64,000 nt of DNA from Streptomyces venezuelae (GCF_008642315.1 NZ_CP029192.1:1984001-2048000), one strand, 5' to 3'; positions 43,021-52,279 are shown, numbered from the stretch's first letter. Numbers and translations: made by a program. Notes: generated from the sequence alone by a model not told the origin.

Positions 43021-44039
43021 GTCCGCGGCCCCCGGCCATCCGTGTCGACCGGGTCACCAAGACCTTCCGCAGCTGGGACAGCGGAGAGGGCCGCTCGTGG
43101 AAGCGGCCCTTCAAGCGGCGGACGGCACGGCGCACGGCGGCGCTCAGCGAGGTCGGCATGACGGTCGAGACGGGTGAATTCGTCGGGCTGCTCGGCCAGA
43201 ACGGTGCAGGCAAGTCCACGCTCATCAAGGTCATGACCGGTCTGCTGCTGCCGGAGTCGGGCACGGCACGCCTGTACGGCCTCGACCCCTACGCCGACCG
43301 CGAGCGCAACGCCCACGCCATGGGCGTCACCTTCGGCCAGCGCACCCAGCTGTGGTGGGACCTGCCCGCGTACGACTCCTTCACGATCCTGCGCAACATC
43401 TACGGGCTGTCCGAGGCGGACTTCCGCACCACGCTGACCGAACTGGACGACGTACTGGCCCTGTCGCCCTTCTGGGACACGCCCGTGCGCTTCCTCTCGC
43501 TCGGCCAGCGGGTGCGCTGCGACCTGGCGGCGGCGCTCCTGCACCGGCCGCCGCTGCTCTTCCTCGACGAGCCGACCATCGGCCTCGACGTCCTCGTCAA
43601 GGACCAAGTGCGCACGCTGCTCGGCGACTTGGCGCGTACCGGCGATCACACGGTCGTGCTCACCACCCACGACATGACGGAGGTCGAGGCGCTCTGCCGG
43701 CGCCTCGTCGTCATCGACGGGGGCCGCGTCGTCTTCGACGGCGAACGCGGCGAACTCGCGGCGGCCGCGCACCACCGGCGCACCGTCGTGGTCGAGTTCG
43801 AGACGCCGCCCGACGGGTTGCGCCTGCGCACGGCCGAGGTCGTGGCCGTCGACGGCGCGACCGCCCAGCTGCGCCCGCACCCCGGCACCGAGCAGCGCGA
43901 GGTGACCGACGAGCTGCTGTCCGCGCACGCCGTGCGCTCGGTGGTCTTCGACGGCGCGAAGGTCGAGGACGTCCTGCGCACCCTGTACGCGGGCCCGGAG
44001 ACCGCCGCCGCGGCGGCCCCCGCCGGAGGCCCGGCATGA
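43017..44039 (+). CDS. ABC exporter ATP-binding protein (ABC-2 type, viologen-exporter-like)
   Basis: A 340-residue ATPase, GTG start overlapping the previous stop. Walker A LLGQNGAGKSTLIKV, Q-loop region GVTFGQRTQLWWDLP, signature LSLGQRVRCDLAAALL, Walker B LLFLDEPTIGLD, switch His TTHDMTEV. The long N-terminal basic segment (SWDSGEGRSWKRPFKRRTARR) and FGQRTQLWWDLP are characteristic of the actinobacterial three-component ABC-2 exporters with two DUF990-like permeases. It pairs with the next two genes. Confidence 0.9.
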   Translation: MSPRPPAIRVDRVTKTFRSWDSGEGRSWKRPFKRRTARRTAALSEVGMTVETGEFVGLLGQNGAGKSTLIKVMTGLLLPESGTARLYGLDPYADRERNAHAMGVTFGQRTQLWWDLPAYDSFTILRNIYGLSEADFRTTLTELDDVLALSPFWDTPVRFLSLGQRVRCDLAAALLHRPPLLFLDEPTIGLDVLVKDQVRTLLGDLARTGDHTVVLTTHDMTEVEALCRRLVVIDGGRVVFDGERGELAAAAHHRRTVVVEFETPPDGLRLRTAEVVAVDGATAQLRPHPGTEQREVTDELLSAHAVRSVVFDGAKVEDVLRTLYAGPETAAAAAPAGGPA

Positions 44040-44872
44040 CGGTTCACGCATCCGGTCCCGCGTCCCGGGGGAAGCCGCGCGCCCACCGTCTCGCGGCCCT
44101 GGTGCCGCGCACGGAGTGGGCGTACCGCCCGCGCATCGCGGCGACCGCGTTCATCATCGTCACCCAGGTCTTCCTCTACGTGCTGCTGTGGCGCGCCCTG
44201 TACGGAGAGGGCGGCGACACGGTCGCGGGCATGGACGTCACCCAGGCCGTGACGTACTCGGTCCTCGCCACCCTGATGGGCACCGGCCGCGTCATCATGG
44301 AGGGCGCGTCCCAGGAGACCGCGCAGAGCAAGATCCGGGACGGCTCGGTGGTGTTCTGGTTCACCCGCCCCGTCTCCGCCCGCCGCTACTGCGCCTGGCG
44401 TGGCCTCGGCGAGAGCCTCTACGCCACGGCGTGGCTGCTCACGGGTCTGGCCGTCGGCCTGGCGGCCGACCTGGTCGCCCCGCCGCCCTCGACGGCGGCG
44501 GCGGTGGTCGCCACACTCTCGTACGCGCTGGGCCAGGGCGTCTTCTACCACTTGGCGCTCCTGGTGGACCTGACGAGTTTCTGGACCATCACCAGCTTCG
44601 GCGTCAACCGTCTCGCGGCGTTCGCGCAGACGCTCCTGTCCGGCGCGCTGATCCCCCTGTGGTTCTTCCCCTCGTGGTTCACCGCCGTCTCCGCCCACCT
44701 GCCGTTCTCCGCGACCGTGCACGTGCCCGTCTCCCTCTACACAGGCCGCATCCCGGCCGCCGACGCCTGGCCCCACCTGCTCGAACAGGCCGCCTGGTGC
44801 CTCCTGTTGGCCGCCGTCGGCCGCCTCCTGTGGCGCCGCGCGGCGCGCCGCCTCCTCGTCCTGGGTGGTTGA
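44036..44872 (+). CDS. ABC-2 exporter permease subunit 1
   Basis: A 278-residue membrane protein, ATG overlapping the ATPase stop (ATGA). About six helices: AFIIVTQVFLYVLLWRALY, AVTYSVLATLMGTGRVI, ATAWLLTGLAVGLAADLV, AAAVVATLSYALGQGVFYHLALL, FAQTLLSGALIPLWFFPSWF and a final AAWCLLLAAVGRLLW. The DGSVVFWFTRPVSARRYCAWRGLGE coupling loop matches DUF990-type permeases. It forms the exporter with the ATPase and the following subunit, probably for the cluster product. Confidence 0.88.
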   Translation: MTVHASGPASRGKPRAHRLAALVPRTEWAYRPRIAATAFIIVTQVFLYVLLWRALYGEGGDTVAGMDVTQAVTYSVLATLMGTGRVIMEGASQETAQSKIRDGSVVFWFTRPVSARRYCAWRGLGESLYATAWLLTGLAVGLAADLVAPPPSTAAAVVATLSYALGQGVFYHLALLVDLTSFWTITSFGVNRLAAFAQTLLSGALIPLWFFPSWFTAVSAHLPFSATVHVPVSLYTGRIPAADAWPHLLEQAAWCLLLAAVGRLLWRRAARRLLVLGG

Positions 44873-44876
44873 TCCG

Positions 44877-45737
44877 ATGCCTGCGATGCCCTCTCCCTCC
44901 GTCCCCCGCACCGACGGACCGGACTCTTCCGTACGCCCGGTGGGCCGCCTTCGGCTCGCCGCGGTCATCCTGCGCGCCGGTCTCCGCAGCCAGCTGGCCA
45001 ACCGCGCGGACTTCGCCATGGCCATCGCCAACGGAGTCACCTACCAGGTGACGGTGCTCCTGTTCGCCACGGTCATCTTCGGCCGCTTCCCCTCCCTCGC
45101 GGGCTGGGGCGTCGGCGAGGTCCTGCTCATCAGCAGCATCCGCATGCTGGGCCACGGCCTGTACATGCTCTTCTTCGGCAACCTCGGCCTGATCCCCCAT
45201 CTCCTGCGGGACGGCCGCTTCGACGCCTTCCGCACCCGCCCCGCCCCCGTACTCCTCCAGGTCTTCACCTACGAGGCTCCGGTGAACGCCGTCGGCGACC
45301 TGGTCGTCGCCTGCGCCTCGCTCGGCGTGTGCCTGTCCCTCCTGGACGTCGAGTGGACCGCGGCCATGGTGGCGTTCCTGCTCACGGCCGTCGCCGGGGC
45401 CCTGGTGATCGAGCTGGGCCTGAACCTGCACATCGCGGCCCTGGTCCTGCGCTTCCGCGGCAGCGAGTCCCTGTTCTTCTGGCTGGACAGCGTCTCGGGC
45501 ACCTTCGGCAACTACCCGCTGGGCCTGTTTCCCTGGCTCCTGCAAGGCGCTTTCACCTTCGCGGTCCCCATCGCCTTCGCGGGCTTCTACCCGGCGGCAT
45601 GGCTGACGGGCCACGCCGACACGGCCCCCTTCTCCCCGGCCCTGGTCTTCGCCTTCCCCGCCGTGGCGGCCCTCCTGCTGTGGTCGGGCCTCGCGTGGTG
45701 GCGCAGGGGCGTCGCTTTCTACGCGCGCAACAACTGA
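44877..45737 (+). CDS. ABC-2 exporter permease subunit 2
   Basis: A 286-residue membrane protein, 4 bases after subunit 1. It is homologous in layout to its partner: FAMAIANGVTYQVTVLLFATVIFG, EVLLISSIRMLGHGLYMLFFGN, LRDGRFDAFRTRPAPVLLQVF coupling loop, LVIELGLNLHIAALVL, and SGTFGNYPLGLFPWLLQGAFTFAVPIAFAGFYPA. ABC-2 exporters of this family use two different permease chains. Last gene of the coupled run. Confidence 0.88.
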   Translation: MPAMPSPSVPRTDGPDSSVRPVGRLRLAAVILRAGLRSQLANRADFAMAIANGVTYQVTVLLFATVIFGRFPSLAGWGVGEVLLISSIRMLGHGLYMLFFGNLGLIPHLLRDGRFDAFRTRPAPVLLQVFTYEAPVNAVGDLVVACASLGVCLSLLDVEWTAAMVAFLLTAVAGALVIELGLNLHIAALVLRFRGSESLFFWLDSVSGTFGNYPLGLFPWLLQGAFTFAVPIAFAGFYPAAWLTGHADTAPFSPALVFAFPAVAALLLWSGLAWWRRGVAFYARNN

Positions 45738-45790
45738 CCCGCGGCACGCCCACGTCGAGGCCTTCGACCCATCAAGTCGAGACCTTCGTC

Positions 45791-46135
45791 TCAGAACAGA
45801 GCAACAACGGCCTGCTGCAGCCGGTCGACCGCTTCGGCGATCACGGCCACTCCACCGACGCTCGCCCCGATGGCGGCCAGCAGCGAACCGAGCGTGAACC
45901 GGTCGGGACTCCCGCCCGCCAACTCTGCCCTGACCAGAGCCAGGGGCCGTCGCAGCTCGCCCGGCTCCGGCAGCTCGTCGGCGTGCCGTTCCAGGACCCG
46001 CACCAGATCGTCGAACCGGTCGAGCGCTTCCTGCGCGCGCACCGGCTGCCCGACGTTCACCGCCGCGTGGGCACCGTGTCCTACGGCTATGCCGTTGCCC
46101 TTGACATCTCCGACCTCGAAGTTCCCCGCGTTCAT
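45791..46135 (-). CDS. Small protein with GxGIAVGHGA motif, partner of the FHA protein
   Basis: A 114-residue protein starting at ATG 46135 (GGAGAA ribosome site directly upstream). Residues 1-25 are NAGNFEVGDVKGNGIAVGHGAHAAV, a glycine-rich motif. Residues about 28-65 are a helical, acidic heptad-like segment (EALDRFDDLVRVLERHADEL), and the C-terminal part is an alanine-rich hydrophobic helix (LGSLLAAIGASVGGVAVIAEAVDRLQQAVVALF) that could insert in a membrane or form a coil. The GxGIAVGHGA motif recurs at the C-terminus of the FHA protein encoded 11 bases upstream, so the two proteins probably meet through it (inference). The open frame continues upstream only within the FHA gene. Confidence 0.7.
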   Translation of the reverse strand: MNAGNFEVGDVKGNGIAVGHGAHAAVNVGQPVRAQEALDRFDDLVRVLERHADELPEPGELRRPLALVRAELAGGSPDRFTLGSLLAAIGASVGGVAVIAEAVDRLQQAVVALF

Positions 46136-46146
46136 GGCTTTTCTCC

Positions 46147-47955
46147 CTACGTGGACCTCTGTTGACCGCCCTGGGCACCGGCGCCGTGGCCGACGGCCAC
46201 ACCCGTGCCGCTGACGTTCCCGACCCTCATGCTGTTGTCGTTGTTGACCGTGTTGTTGATCGTGGTCTGGTGTCTGGCGAACTCGCTCAAGTCGATGTCG
46301 TGTTCCTGGAGGAAGGCGCCGATGGACTTGAGCAGCCGCTCGTGCGTGACCTGGACGAACATCGTCGCGTCCTGTTGCAGGAAGTAGTGCCGCCACTCGT
46401 CACCGGCCGCCGCTTCCCGGAGGCTCGGCAGGGCGCCGTAGTCGAACCAGGCGCCCCGGCGGATGCCGTCGGACTGGCCGTCGCGTTTGGCGCGGGCGGC
46501 GCTGCGCCGGTGCAGCTGCGCCGCCGTGCGGAACGGTGAGAGGAGCAGGTCCGCCGGGGCGGGCAACGCCGTTGCGGCCAGTGCGCTGGAGACCGCACCG
46601 AGCCGCGAGTGGCGCGGCACCGCGTCGACCGTGCAGTAGGACCCCCGAAGAGGCAACAGGGCGAACGTCTCCCCCTCCAGGAAGAGCGAGCCGCGCACCC
46701 GGACGGCCCGGATGAACATGGTCACCACCAGCTGGCCGCTCCACGCCTGGGCCTCCACGCACACGTACGACCGGATGATCGTGTCCGGCCCGCCCGCCTT
46801 GTCGCGCACCACCTCCGCAGGAACCGCGGTCAAGGGAGGTGCCAGCCGGTCGGGCAGCAGCCGCCGCTCCCGTTGGACGTCGTAGCCGCTGACGAACAAA
46901 CGCTCGTCCACGCGCAGCCCCGGCAGGTCCAGCTGTCTCAACGACTGCGTCAGCGCTTCGTGCAGGTCCCCGGAGGTGAAGGGGCGCGGCGTCCTGCGCC
47001 CGCCGCTGTCGTCCGGCGCGCCCTGGCCGACGTCGATGGCGAACGACCAGGTGTCGATGCGCTCTCCGCTGCCCACGAACGGCGAGTACTCGGAGAAGAC
47101 CACGAGATTTCCGCTCGCGCGCTCCGCCACGGCCCTCAGGCGCTTCCGGGCATAAGCGCTCACGGGGTCCGGCGCGTCCGCCAGCCGGAACCGGCCGGCC
47201 GTCATGCTCCGTTCCACGACCTGGTAGTCGGTGATCCATCGCTCCGCGGCGATCACCAGCCACGCGGCGAGGAGCCCTACGACGGCGACCCACCACACCC
47301 TGCTCACGACCTCCGCCGGGTGGCGCCACGGCTGGAGGGTGGCTTCGAGGGCGACGGTCAGGAGCAGAAGACCCGTGAGCGCCGTGTCACGGAGCAGGCG
47401 TCGGCGGCGGATCGCCAGGGCCCACTTGGCGACGACGGCGAGGTCGACTCCGTAGGTGGGGCTCAGCGCGCGGTAGGGCTCGTCCACGATGCGGTCCATG
47501 GCCAGGTCGCAGAATTCGGGGTCCAGTTGGGTGGTGGCGCTCAGGTACCGGGTCGTCTCGGTGCGGACGGGGGCCACGCGCGGCGGCAGGGGGGCGGGGA
47601 GCACCGCCGTCTCCTGATATGTCGCCCGTACGGAGCCGAACCCGAGCGTGTCGCCGTGCGCGAGGAGCACCGGCGTCTGCGCGGCGGGCACGCTCCTGCC
47701 GTTCACCGTCGTGCCATTGCGGGAGCCGAGATCGACGATCCACACGCCGTCAGGACCGCAATGGAGCCCCGCGTGGCGTCGGCTGACATCGTGCACGTCC
47801 AGCACGATGTCGCCGGTGCGGCCGACGACCAGCCGGGACCCGGCGGCCAGCTCCCACGTGCCGATCTCGGACGACGGCAGCGTGACGACGAGTCTCGGTG
47901 CTTCTCCGGTCGTCACGCGCCGTGTGGGCACGTACCTCCTGCCGGTCCCGGTCAT
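46147..47955 (-). CDS. FHA-domain membrane protein
   Basis: A 602-residue protein. Residues about 20-115 form an FHA phosphothreonine-binding domain: SRLVVGRTGDIVLDVHDVSRRHAGL (the R and SRRH phospho-binding motif), LGSRNGTTVNG and LAHGDTLGFGS. Two membrane helices follow (residues about 190-210 and 220-240: TALTGLLLLTVALEATL, VWWVAVVGLLAAWLVIAAERW). The cytosolic region 245-560 is unrecognised. The C-terminus ends NTVNNDNSMRVGNVSGTGVAVGHGAGA, matching the small partner's N-terminus. It probably senses a phosphorylated partner at the membrane; no kinase gene is adjacent here. Start ATG 47955. Divergent from the DUF4142 gene across 216 bases. Confidence 0.82.
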   Translation of the reverse strand: MTGTGRRYVPTRRVTTGEAPRLVVTLPSSEIGTWELAAGSRLVVGRTGDIVLDVHDVSRRHAGLHCGPDGVWIVDLGSRNGTTVNGRSVPAAQTPVLLAHGDTLGFGSVRATYQETAVLPAPLPPRVAPVRTETTRYLSATTQLDPEFCDLAMDRIVDEPYRALSPTYGVDLAVVAKWALAIRRRRLLRDTALTGLLLLTVALEATLQPWRHPAEVVSRVWWVAVVGLLAAWLVIAAERWITDYQVVERSMTAGRFRLADAPDPVSAYARKRLRAVAERASGNLVVFSEYSPFVGSGERIDTWSFAIDVGQGAPDDSGGRRTPRPFTSGDLHEALTQSLRQLDLPGLRVDERLFVSGYDVQRERRLLPDRLAPPLTAVPAEVVRDKAGGPDTIIRSYVCVEAQAWSGQLVVTMFIRAVRVRGSLFLEGETFALLPLRGSYCTVDAVPRHSRLGAVSSALAATALPAPADLLLSPFRTAAQLHRRSAARAKRDGQSDGIRRGAWFDYGALPSLREAAAGDEWRHYFLQQDATMFVQVTHERLLKSIGAFLQEHDIDLSEFARHQTTINNTVNNDNSMRVGNVSGTGVAVGHGAGAQGGQQRST

Positions 47956-48171
47956 CGGCGTTCACCCCCGTCCGCGCGGGGCACTGTGCGGCGGACCGCA
48001 CACGCTCGCACCACGCGGCAGGACCAGAATCCTCCTCGAACGCGTCGGCAGCAATCGCCGGTGCGGCGTACGTACTCCGTCCTGACCGGGATCTCACGCG
48101 GATGAACGCCCCGCCCGTATCTTCCGTACTCCCCGGTACCACCGGCGACACGGAGCACCACGGGAGGCACC

Positions 48172-48939
48172 TTGCGGCGCGTCAACGGCACGGCTCTGAT
48201 CATCGCGGCACTCGTCGCCACGCTGGGGGCCATCGCGTTCCCGGTGTGGTCCTACGCCGACCGGTCGAGCACCGGGCCCGCCAATCTGGCCGCCGGGTCC
48301 GTGGCCACCCAGTGGGGGCCGCTCTCCGCGGCCGACCGGGATCTGCTCGTGAAGGTGCGGCTCGCCGGGCTGTGGGAGATACCCGCGGGGCAGCAGGCCG
48401 TCGAGCGGGCGCCGACCGAGGCCATCAAGGAGGCGGGCGACCACCTCATCGTCGGGCACACCGACCTCGACAGGCGCACCCGCAGCGTGGCCGCGCAGCT
48501 CGGCGTCGAGCTGCCCAACCAGCCGACCGAGCAGCAGCAGGGGTGGCTGGACGAACTGTCGGCGGCGAGCGGCGAGACGTACCAGCGGAAGTTCGCGAAC
48601 CTGCTGCGCGTCTCGCACGGGAAGGTCTTCAGTGTGATCGCGCAGGTGCGCGACAGCACGCGCAACACCCTGATCCGGCAGCTCGCCACGGACTCCAACC
48701 AGACGGTCCTCGACCACATCACGATGCTGGAGGCCACCGGGCTCGTCGACTTCGACGACATCGCGAACGGCGCCGCGTCGACCGCGACCGCCAGCCCCAC
48801 AGGCCCGCCCAAGCCCTCCGGAGCCGCTCCCCCCGAGCCCGCGCCCGCCGGGCCGAGCGGTGACGTCTCCACCACGTCGAGGCCCTCGCCGGGGCCGCCC
48901 GGGGAGATCAACACCGGTCGGCCGGAACCTCAAATGTAG
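48172..48939 (+). CDS. DUF4142 protein, copy 1 (TTG start)
   Basis: A 255-residue protein read from TTG 48172, supported by GGGAGG just upstream and by alignment with copy 2 at 51524 (NGTALIIAALVATL versus NGTGLIIAGLVATL). An N-terminal membrane helix or uncleaved signal anchors it. The DUF4142 core spans about 55-195: LSAADRDLLVKVRLAGLWEIPAGQQAVERA, a helix-rich region with DHLIVGHTDLD, and LLRVSHGKVFSVIAQVRDSTRNTLIRQLA. A Pro/Ser/Thr tail follows. DUF4142 is a secreted, ferritin-like helical bundle of unknown role. It heads the MNIO/TIGR04222-like locus. Confidence 0.82.
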   Translation: MRRVNGTALIIAALVATLGAIAFPVWSYADRSSTGPANLAAGSVATQWGPLSAADRDLLVKVRLAGLWEIPAGQQAVERAPTEAIKEAGDHLIVGHTDLDRRTRSVAAQLGVELPNQPTEQQQGWLDELSAASGETYQRKFANLLRVSHGKVFSVIAQVRDSTRNTLIRQLATDSNQTVLDHITMLEATGLVDFDDIANGAASTATASPTGPPKPSGAAPPEPAPAGPSGDVSTTSRPSPGPPGEINTGRPEPQM

Positions 48940-49020
48940 CTCTGAACGTCTCCCCCCGAGGGTTCGATCCACACGGCCGGGGCCATGGTCCTGGCAACGG
49001 GGGACGAAGGGGGAGCGGAC

Positions 49021-50325
49021 ATGGAGCAGCTGAGCGGTCGGCTGGGGACGGGGATCGGCTGGCGGCCCGAGATCGCGGGCGCCGTGGAGGACATGCCCGG
49101 CATCGACTGGGTCGAGGTCGTGGCGGAGAACGTGTGTCCCGGGCATCTGCCCGACTCGCTGCTGCGGCTGCGCGAGCGGGGGGTGACCGTCGTGCCGCAC
49201 GGCGTCTCGCTGGGACTCGGCGGCGCGGACCGTCCCGACGAGGGGCGCCTCGCCGCGCTGGCCGAGCGGGCCGAGGCGCTCGGGGCGCCGCTGGTCACCG
49301 AGCACATCGCGTACGTACGGGCGGGGGGTGCCCTCACCGCGACGCAGCCACTGGAAGCGGGGCATCTGCTGCCGGTGCCCCGCACCCGTGACGCGCTGGA
49401 CGTCCTCTGCGAGAACGTGCGGATCGCGCAGGACGCGCTGCCCGTGCCGCTCGCCGTGGAGAACATCGCGGCGCTGGTCGCGTGGCCGGGCGAGGAGATG
49501 ACGGAGGGGCAGTTCCTGTACGAGCTGGTCGAGCGCACGGGCGTCCGGCTGCTCATCGACGTCGCCAACCTCCACACCAACCACGTCAACCGCGGCGAGG
49601 ACCCGGCCGAGGCGCTGGACGAACTGCCGGTCGAGGCCATCGCGTACGTCCATGTGGCGGGCGGCTTCGAGCGGGACGGCGTGTGGCACGACAGCCACGC
49701 GCACCCCGTGCCCGAGCCCGTGCTGGCGATCCTCGCCGACCTCGCGTCGCGCGTGTCCCCGCCCGGGGTCCTGCTGGAGCGCGACGAGAACTTTCCCGAA
49801 CCGGCCGATCTCGAACGGGAGTTGGACGCCATTCGGGCGACGCTGAAGACGTCGGGTGATGTGGTGGCGGACGTCCGCCGCGAGCGTCGTGACGTTGCCG
49901 TCGCCTCCGATGCCGCCCGTCAGCGCACGGCCGTCGCACAGGCCGCGCTCCTCTCCGCGCTCGTCGCGGGCACCCCGGCGCCCGAGGGCTTCGACCACGC
50001 GCGCCTGAAGGTGCAGAGTCACGCCCTGGCCGCCAAGCGGGCCGACGTCGTCGCGAAGGTCGCGCCGGAGCTGCCGGAGATCCTCGGTGCCGGGTACCGC
50101 GGCGAGTTCCTCGCGTACGCGCGGACGCGGCCCATGGCCGGCGGCTACCGGCACGACGCGCTGACCTTCGCCGAGCACCTGATGATCGCGGGACGCCCGG
50201 CGGACGCGGACGCCCGGCGGCGGTTGCGCGACTGGTGGCTGGAGCGTTCGGGTCCCGCCCCGCTGTCGCGGCGGCCCGCGGCGCGACTGCTGCACGCCAC
50301 CCGCCGGGTCCTGCTGAGGCGGTGA
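49021..50325 (+). CDS. DUF692 / MNIO-family iron enzyme with C-terminal helical domain
   Basis: A 434-residue protein starting at ATG 49021 with GGGGGAG six bases upstream. The first ~285 residues form the DUF692 TIM-barrel of multinuclear non-heme iron-dependent oxidative enzymes (MbnB, TglH, ChrH relatives): [70 protein letters not shown] and [11 protein letters not shown] provide the His, Glu and Asp metal ligands. Members modify cysteine or other residues in peptide substrates. Residues about 300-434 are an additional helical domain ([31 protein letters not shown]), unusual because partner proteins are often separate. The next gene encodes a TIGR04222-like protein with a Cys/Gly-rich tail, a possible substrate. 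Confidence 0.87.
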   Translation: MEQLSGRLGTGIGWRPEIAGAVEDMPGIDWVEVVAENVCPGHLPDSLLRLRERGVTVVPHGVSLGLGGADRPDEGRLAALAERAEALGAPLVTEHIAYVRAGGALTATQPLEAGHLLPVPRTRDALDVLCENVRIAQDALPVPLAVENIAALVAWPGEEMTEGQFLYELVERTGVRLLIDVANLHTNHVNRGEDPAEALDELPVEAIAYVHVAGGFERDGVWHDSHAHPVPEPVLAILADLASRVSPPGVLLERDENFPEPADLERELDAIRATLKTSGDVVADVRRERRDVAVASDAARQRTAVAQAALLSALVAGTPAPEGFDHARLKVQSHALAAKRADVVAKVAPELPEILGAGYRGEFLAYARTRPMAGGYRHDALTFAEHLMIAGRPADADARRRLRDWWLERSGPAPLSRRPAARLLHATRRVLLRR

Positions 50326-50329
50326 CGCC

Positions 50330-51370
50330 ATGACCCTCGTGGCGATGGCGTACACGGTCGTGGTCTCGCTCGCCTCCGCCGAGCTGATCCGGGGCGTGGC
50401 GGCGGCCCGCCGCACGGGATCCCCGTACCGGGGCAGACAGCCGCTCGACGCCGGGCACGGGGTCCATGTCCGCGGGACGCTGGAGGCCGCCTTCCTGGCC
50501 GGCGGTCCCGCCCGCGTCGCGGACACGCTGATCGCGGGGCTGCACGAGGACGGCCGGCTGGTCGTCGCGGGCCCCGGCGTCGTCGGGATCACCCGCCCGG
50601 TCGCCAGGGACGCCGCGGAGCAGGCGGTCATCGACGCCCACACCGCGGCGCCGAGCGGCGCGCTGCACGGGCTGCGGATCGCCGTGATGCGCAGCCTTCC
50701 GGTGCAGGAGACGGGCGAGGCGCTCGCGCGGCGGGGGCTCCTGGTGCGGCCGGGCCGACAGCGGAAGTGGCGCGTCCGGGCCGGTACGCAGATCGCCCTG
50801 ACCTTCTTCGGGTTCGTTGCGTGCGCCATCGCGGCCCTGCTGCTGTCCGCGGGTGACATCACGCTGCCGGGCGGTTCGCAGTCGCCGCTCATGGACATCC
50901 TCGTCCTGCTGCCCGGCGCGGTGTTCGGCATCGTGAGCGGCGCGGTCTGCCTCGCGGTCACCTCGAAGCAGCTGACGGTCGCGGGACGGTACGCGCTGCG
51001 GCAGTACGTCGCCTCGTCGCGCCATCTGCCGGGCGCCGCGCACCAGGTGGCGACGCGCGGCCTCTCGCGGGCCCACCCGGACATCCGGTCCCAGCTGATC
51101 GCGGCGGCCCGGACGCGGGTCCCGGCCACGGATCCAGCCGACCCCGGCCCGGCCGGGCACCACAACGCGGCCGCGTGGAACTCGGGGGGCGGCGGCGGTG
51201 GCACTCCGGTCTGGTGCGGGACGGACGCGGGGGACCAGGACGGCTTCGCCTGCTCGGGCAGTGGCGGGCCCTCGTGCTCGGGCGGCGGCTCGTCGTGCGG
51301 CGGAGGCGGCGGGTCCTCCTGCGGCGGGGGCGGCGGCGGAGGCTCGTCCTGCGGGGGCGGGTCGTCCTGA
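50330..51370 (+). CDS. TIGR04222-like membrane protein with Cys/Gly-rich C-terminal tail
   Basis: A 346-residue protein starting 4 bases after the MNIO gene stop. It has an N-terminal hydrophobic segment, then a TIGR04222-type region (EAAFLAGGPARVADTLIAGLHEDGRLVVAGPGV), two membrane helices (IALTFFGFVACAIAALLL and DILVLLPGAVFGIVSGAVCLAV), and a helical stretch to about residue 275. The last 55 residues are a low-complexity tail rich in Gly, Ser and Cys, with seven cysteines spaced by glycine/serine runs (CSGSGGPSCSGGGSSC and three SSCGGGG-type units). A Cys-rich tail next to a DUF692 enzyme suggests post-translational modification or metal binding by the tail. That link is inference. Confidence 0.82.
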   Translation: MTLVAMAYTVVVSLASAELIRGVAAARRTGSPYRGRQPLDAGHGVHVRGTLEAAFLAGGPARVADTLIAGLHEDGRLVVAGPGVVGITRPVARDAAEQAVIDAHTAAPSGALHGLRIAVMRSLPVQETGEALARRGLLVRPGRQRKWRVRAGTQIALTFFGFVACAIAALLLSAGDITLPGGSQSPLMDILVLLPGAVFGIVSGAVCLAVTSKQLTVAGRYALRQYVASSRHLPGAAHQVATRGLSRAHPDIRSQLIAAARTRVPATDPADPGPAGHHNAAAWNSGGGGGGTPVWCGTDAGDQDGFACSGSGGPSCSGGGSSCGGGGGSSCGGGGGGGSSCGGGSS

Positions 51371-51523
51371 GGCGGGCCGTCCCCGGCTCCCTGCCCCCTT
51401 CCGGGGGCGCACGCCGCGCTCATCAACTCATGGGCCCGGTACGGCAGGTGACGTACTCCCGGCCGTATCGGACCGCGCACCTGCCCCGGCGCACTAACGT
51501 GCGGTGCCGCACCAGGAGGCACC

Positions 51524-52279
51524 ATGCGATTACGAACCATCAACGGCACCGGCCTCATCATCGCGGGACTCGTCGCGACCCTGGCCGCCCTGCTCTTCCC
51601 CCTCTGGTCCTACGAGGACCGCTCGGGCACCCCGCTCGACCTGCTCGACGCCGACACCGTGTCCACCGACTTCGGGCCGCTCTCCGCCCTGGACCGGGAC
51701 TTCATCACCAAGGTCCGCCTCGCGGGCCTGTGGGAGCTGCCCGCCGGGCAGCAGGCCGAGGAGCGCGGCACCACCAAGGCCGTGCGGACCGCGGGCAAGC
51801 ACCTCGTGGAGGGGCACACGTTCCTCGACGCGCGCGTACGCGAGGTCGCCACGCGGCTGGGCCTCGAACTGCCCAGCCAGCCGAACCCCCAACAGCGCGG
51901 CTGGCTCGCCGAGTTGAGCGGCGCCCGCGGCGAGACGTACAACGAGGAGTTCGCGAACATCCTGCGCCGCGCGCACGGCAAGGTGTTCTCCGTCGTCGCC
52001 GACGTCCGCGCGAACACCCGCAACTCGCTCGTGCGCGACCTGGCGGACGACGCGAACACGACCGTCCTCGACCACATCACGGTCCTGGAGGACACCGGCC
52101 TCGTCGACTTCGAAGGACTCGCCCGGGACGCGGCGACCACCGGACCCGGCGCCCCCGCGACCCGCTCACCGGCCCCGCCGGGCCCCACGGACGCCCCGGG
52201 ATCGGCCACCCCGGTCACCCCCTCGCCGACGTTCCCGCTGCCGCCCGCGGCGTCCCGGCCCAGGCCCGGCACCAACTGA
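51524..52279 (+). CDS. DUF4142 protein, copy 2
   Basis: A 251-residue paralogue of the protein at 48172, ATG 51524 with AGGAGG upstream. Same layout: N-terminal anchor (TGLIIAGLVATLAALLFPLW), DUF4142 core (DRDFITKVRLAGLWELPAGQQAEERG, HLVEGHTFLDARV, RRAHGKVFSVVADVRANTRNSLVRDLA) and a Pro-rich tail. About half the residues are identical across the core to copy 1, so it is a duplicate within the locus rather than a distant relative. Followed after 114 bases by a TIGR04222-like protein lacking the Cys tail, which duplicates the module layout. Confidence 0.82.
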   Translation: MRLRTINGTGLIIAGLVATLAALLFPLWSYEDRSGTPLDLLDADTVSTDFGPLSALDRDFITKVRLAGLWELPAGQQAEERGTTKAVRTAGKHLVEGHTFLDARVREVATRLGLELPSQPNPQQRGWLAELSGARGETYNEEFANILRRAHGKVFSVVADVRANTRNSLVRDLADDANTTVLDHITVLEDTGLVDFEGLARDAATTGPGAPATRSPAPPGPTDAPGSATPVTPSPTFPLPPAASRPRPGTN

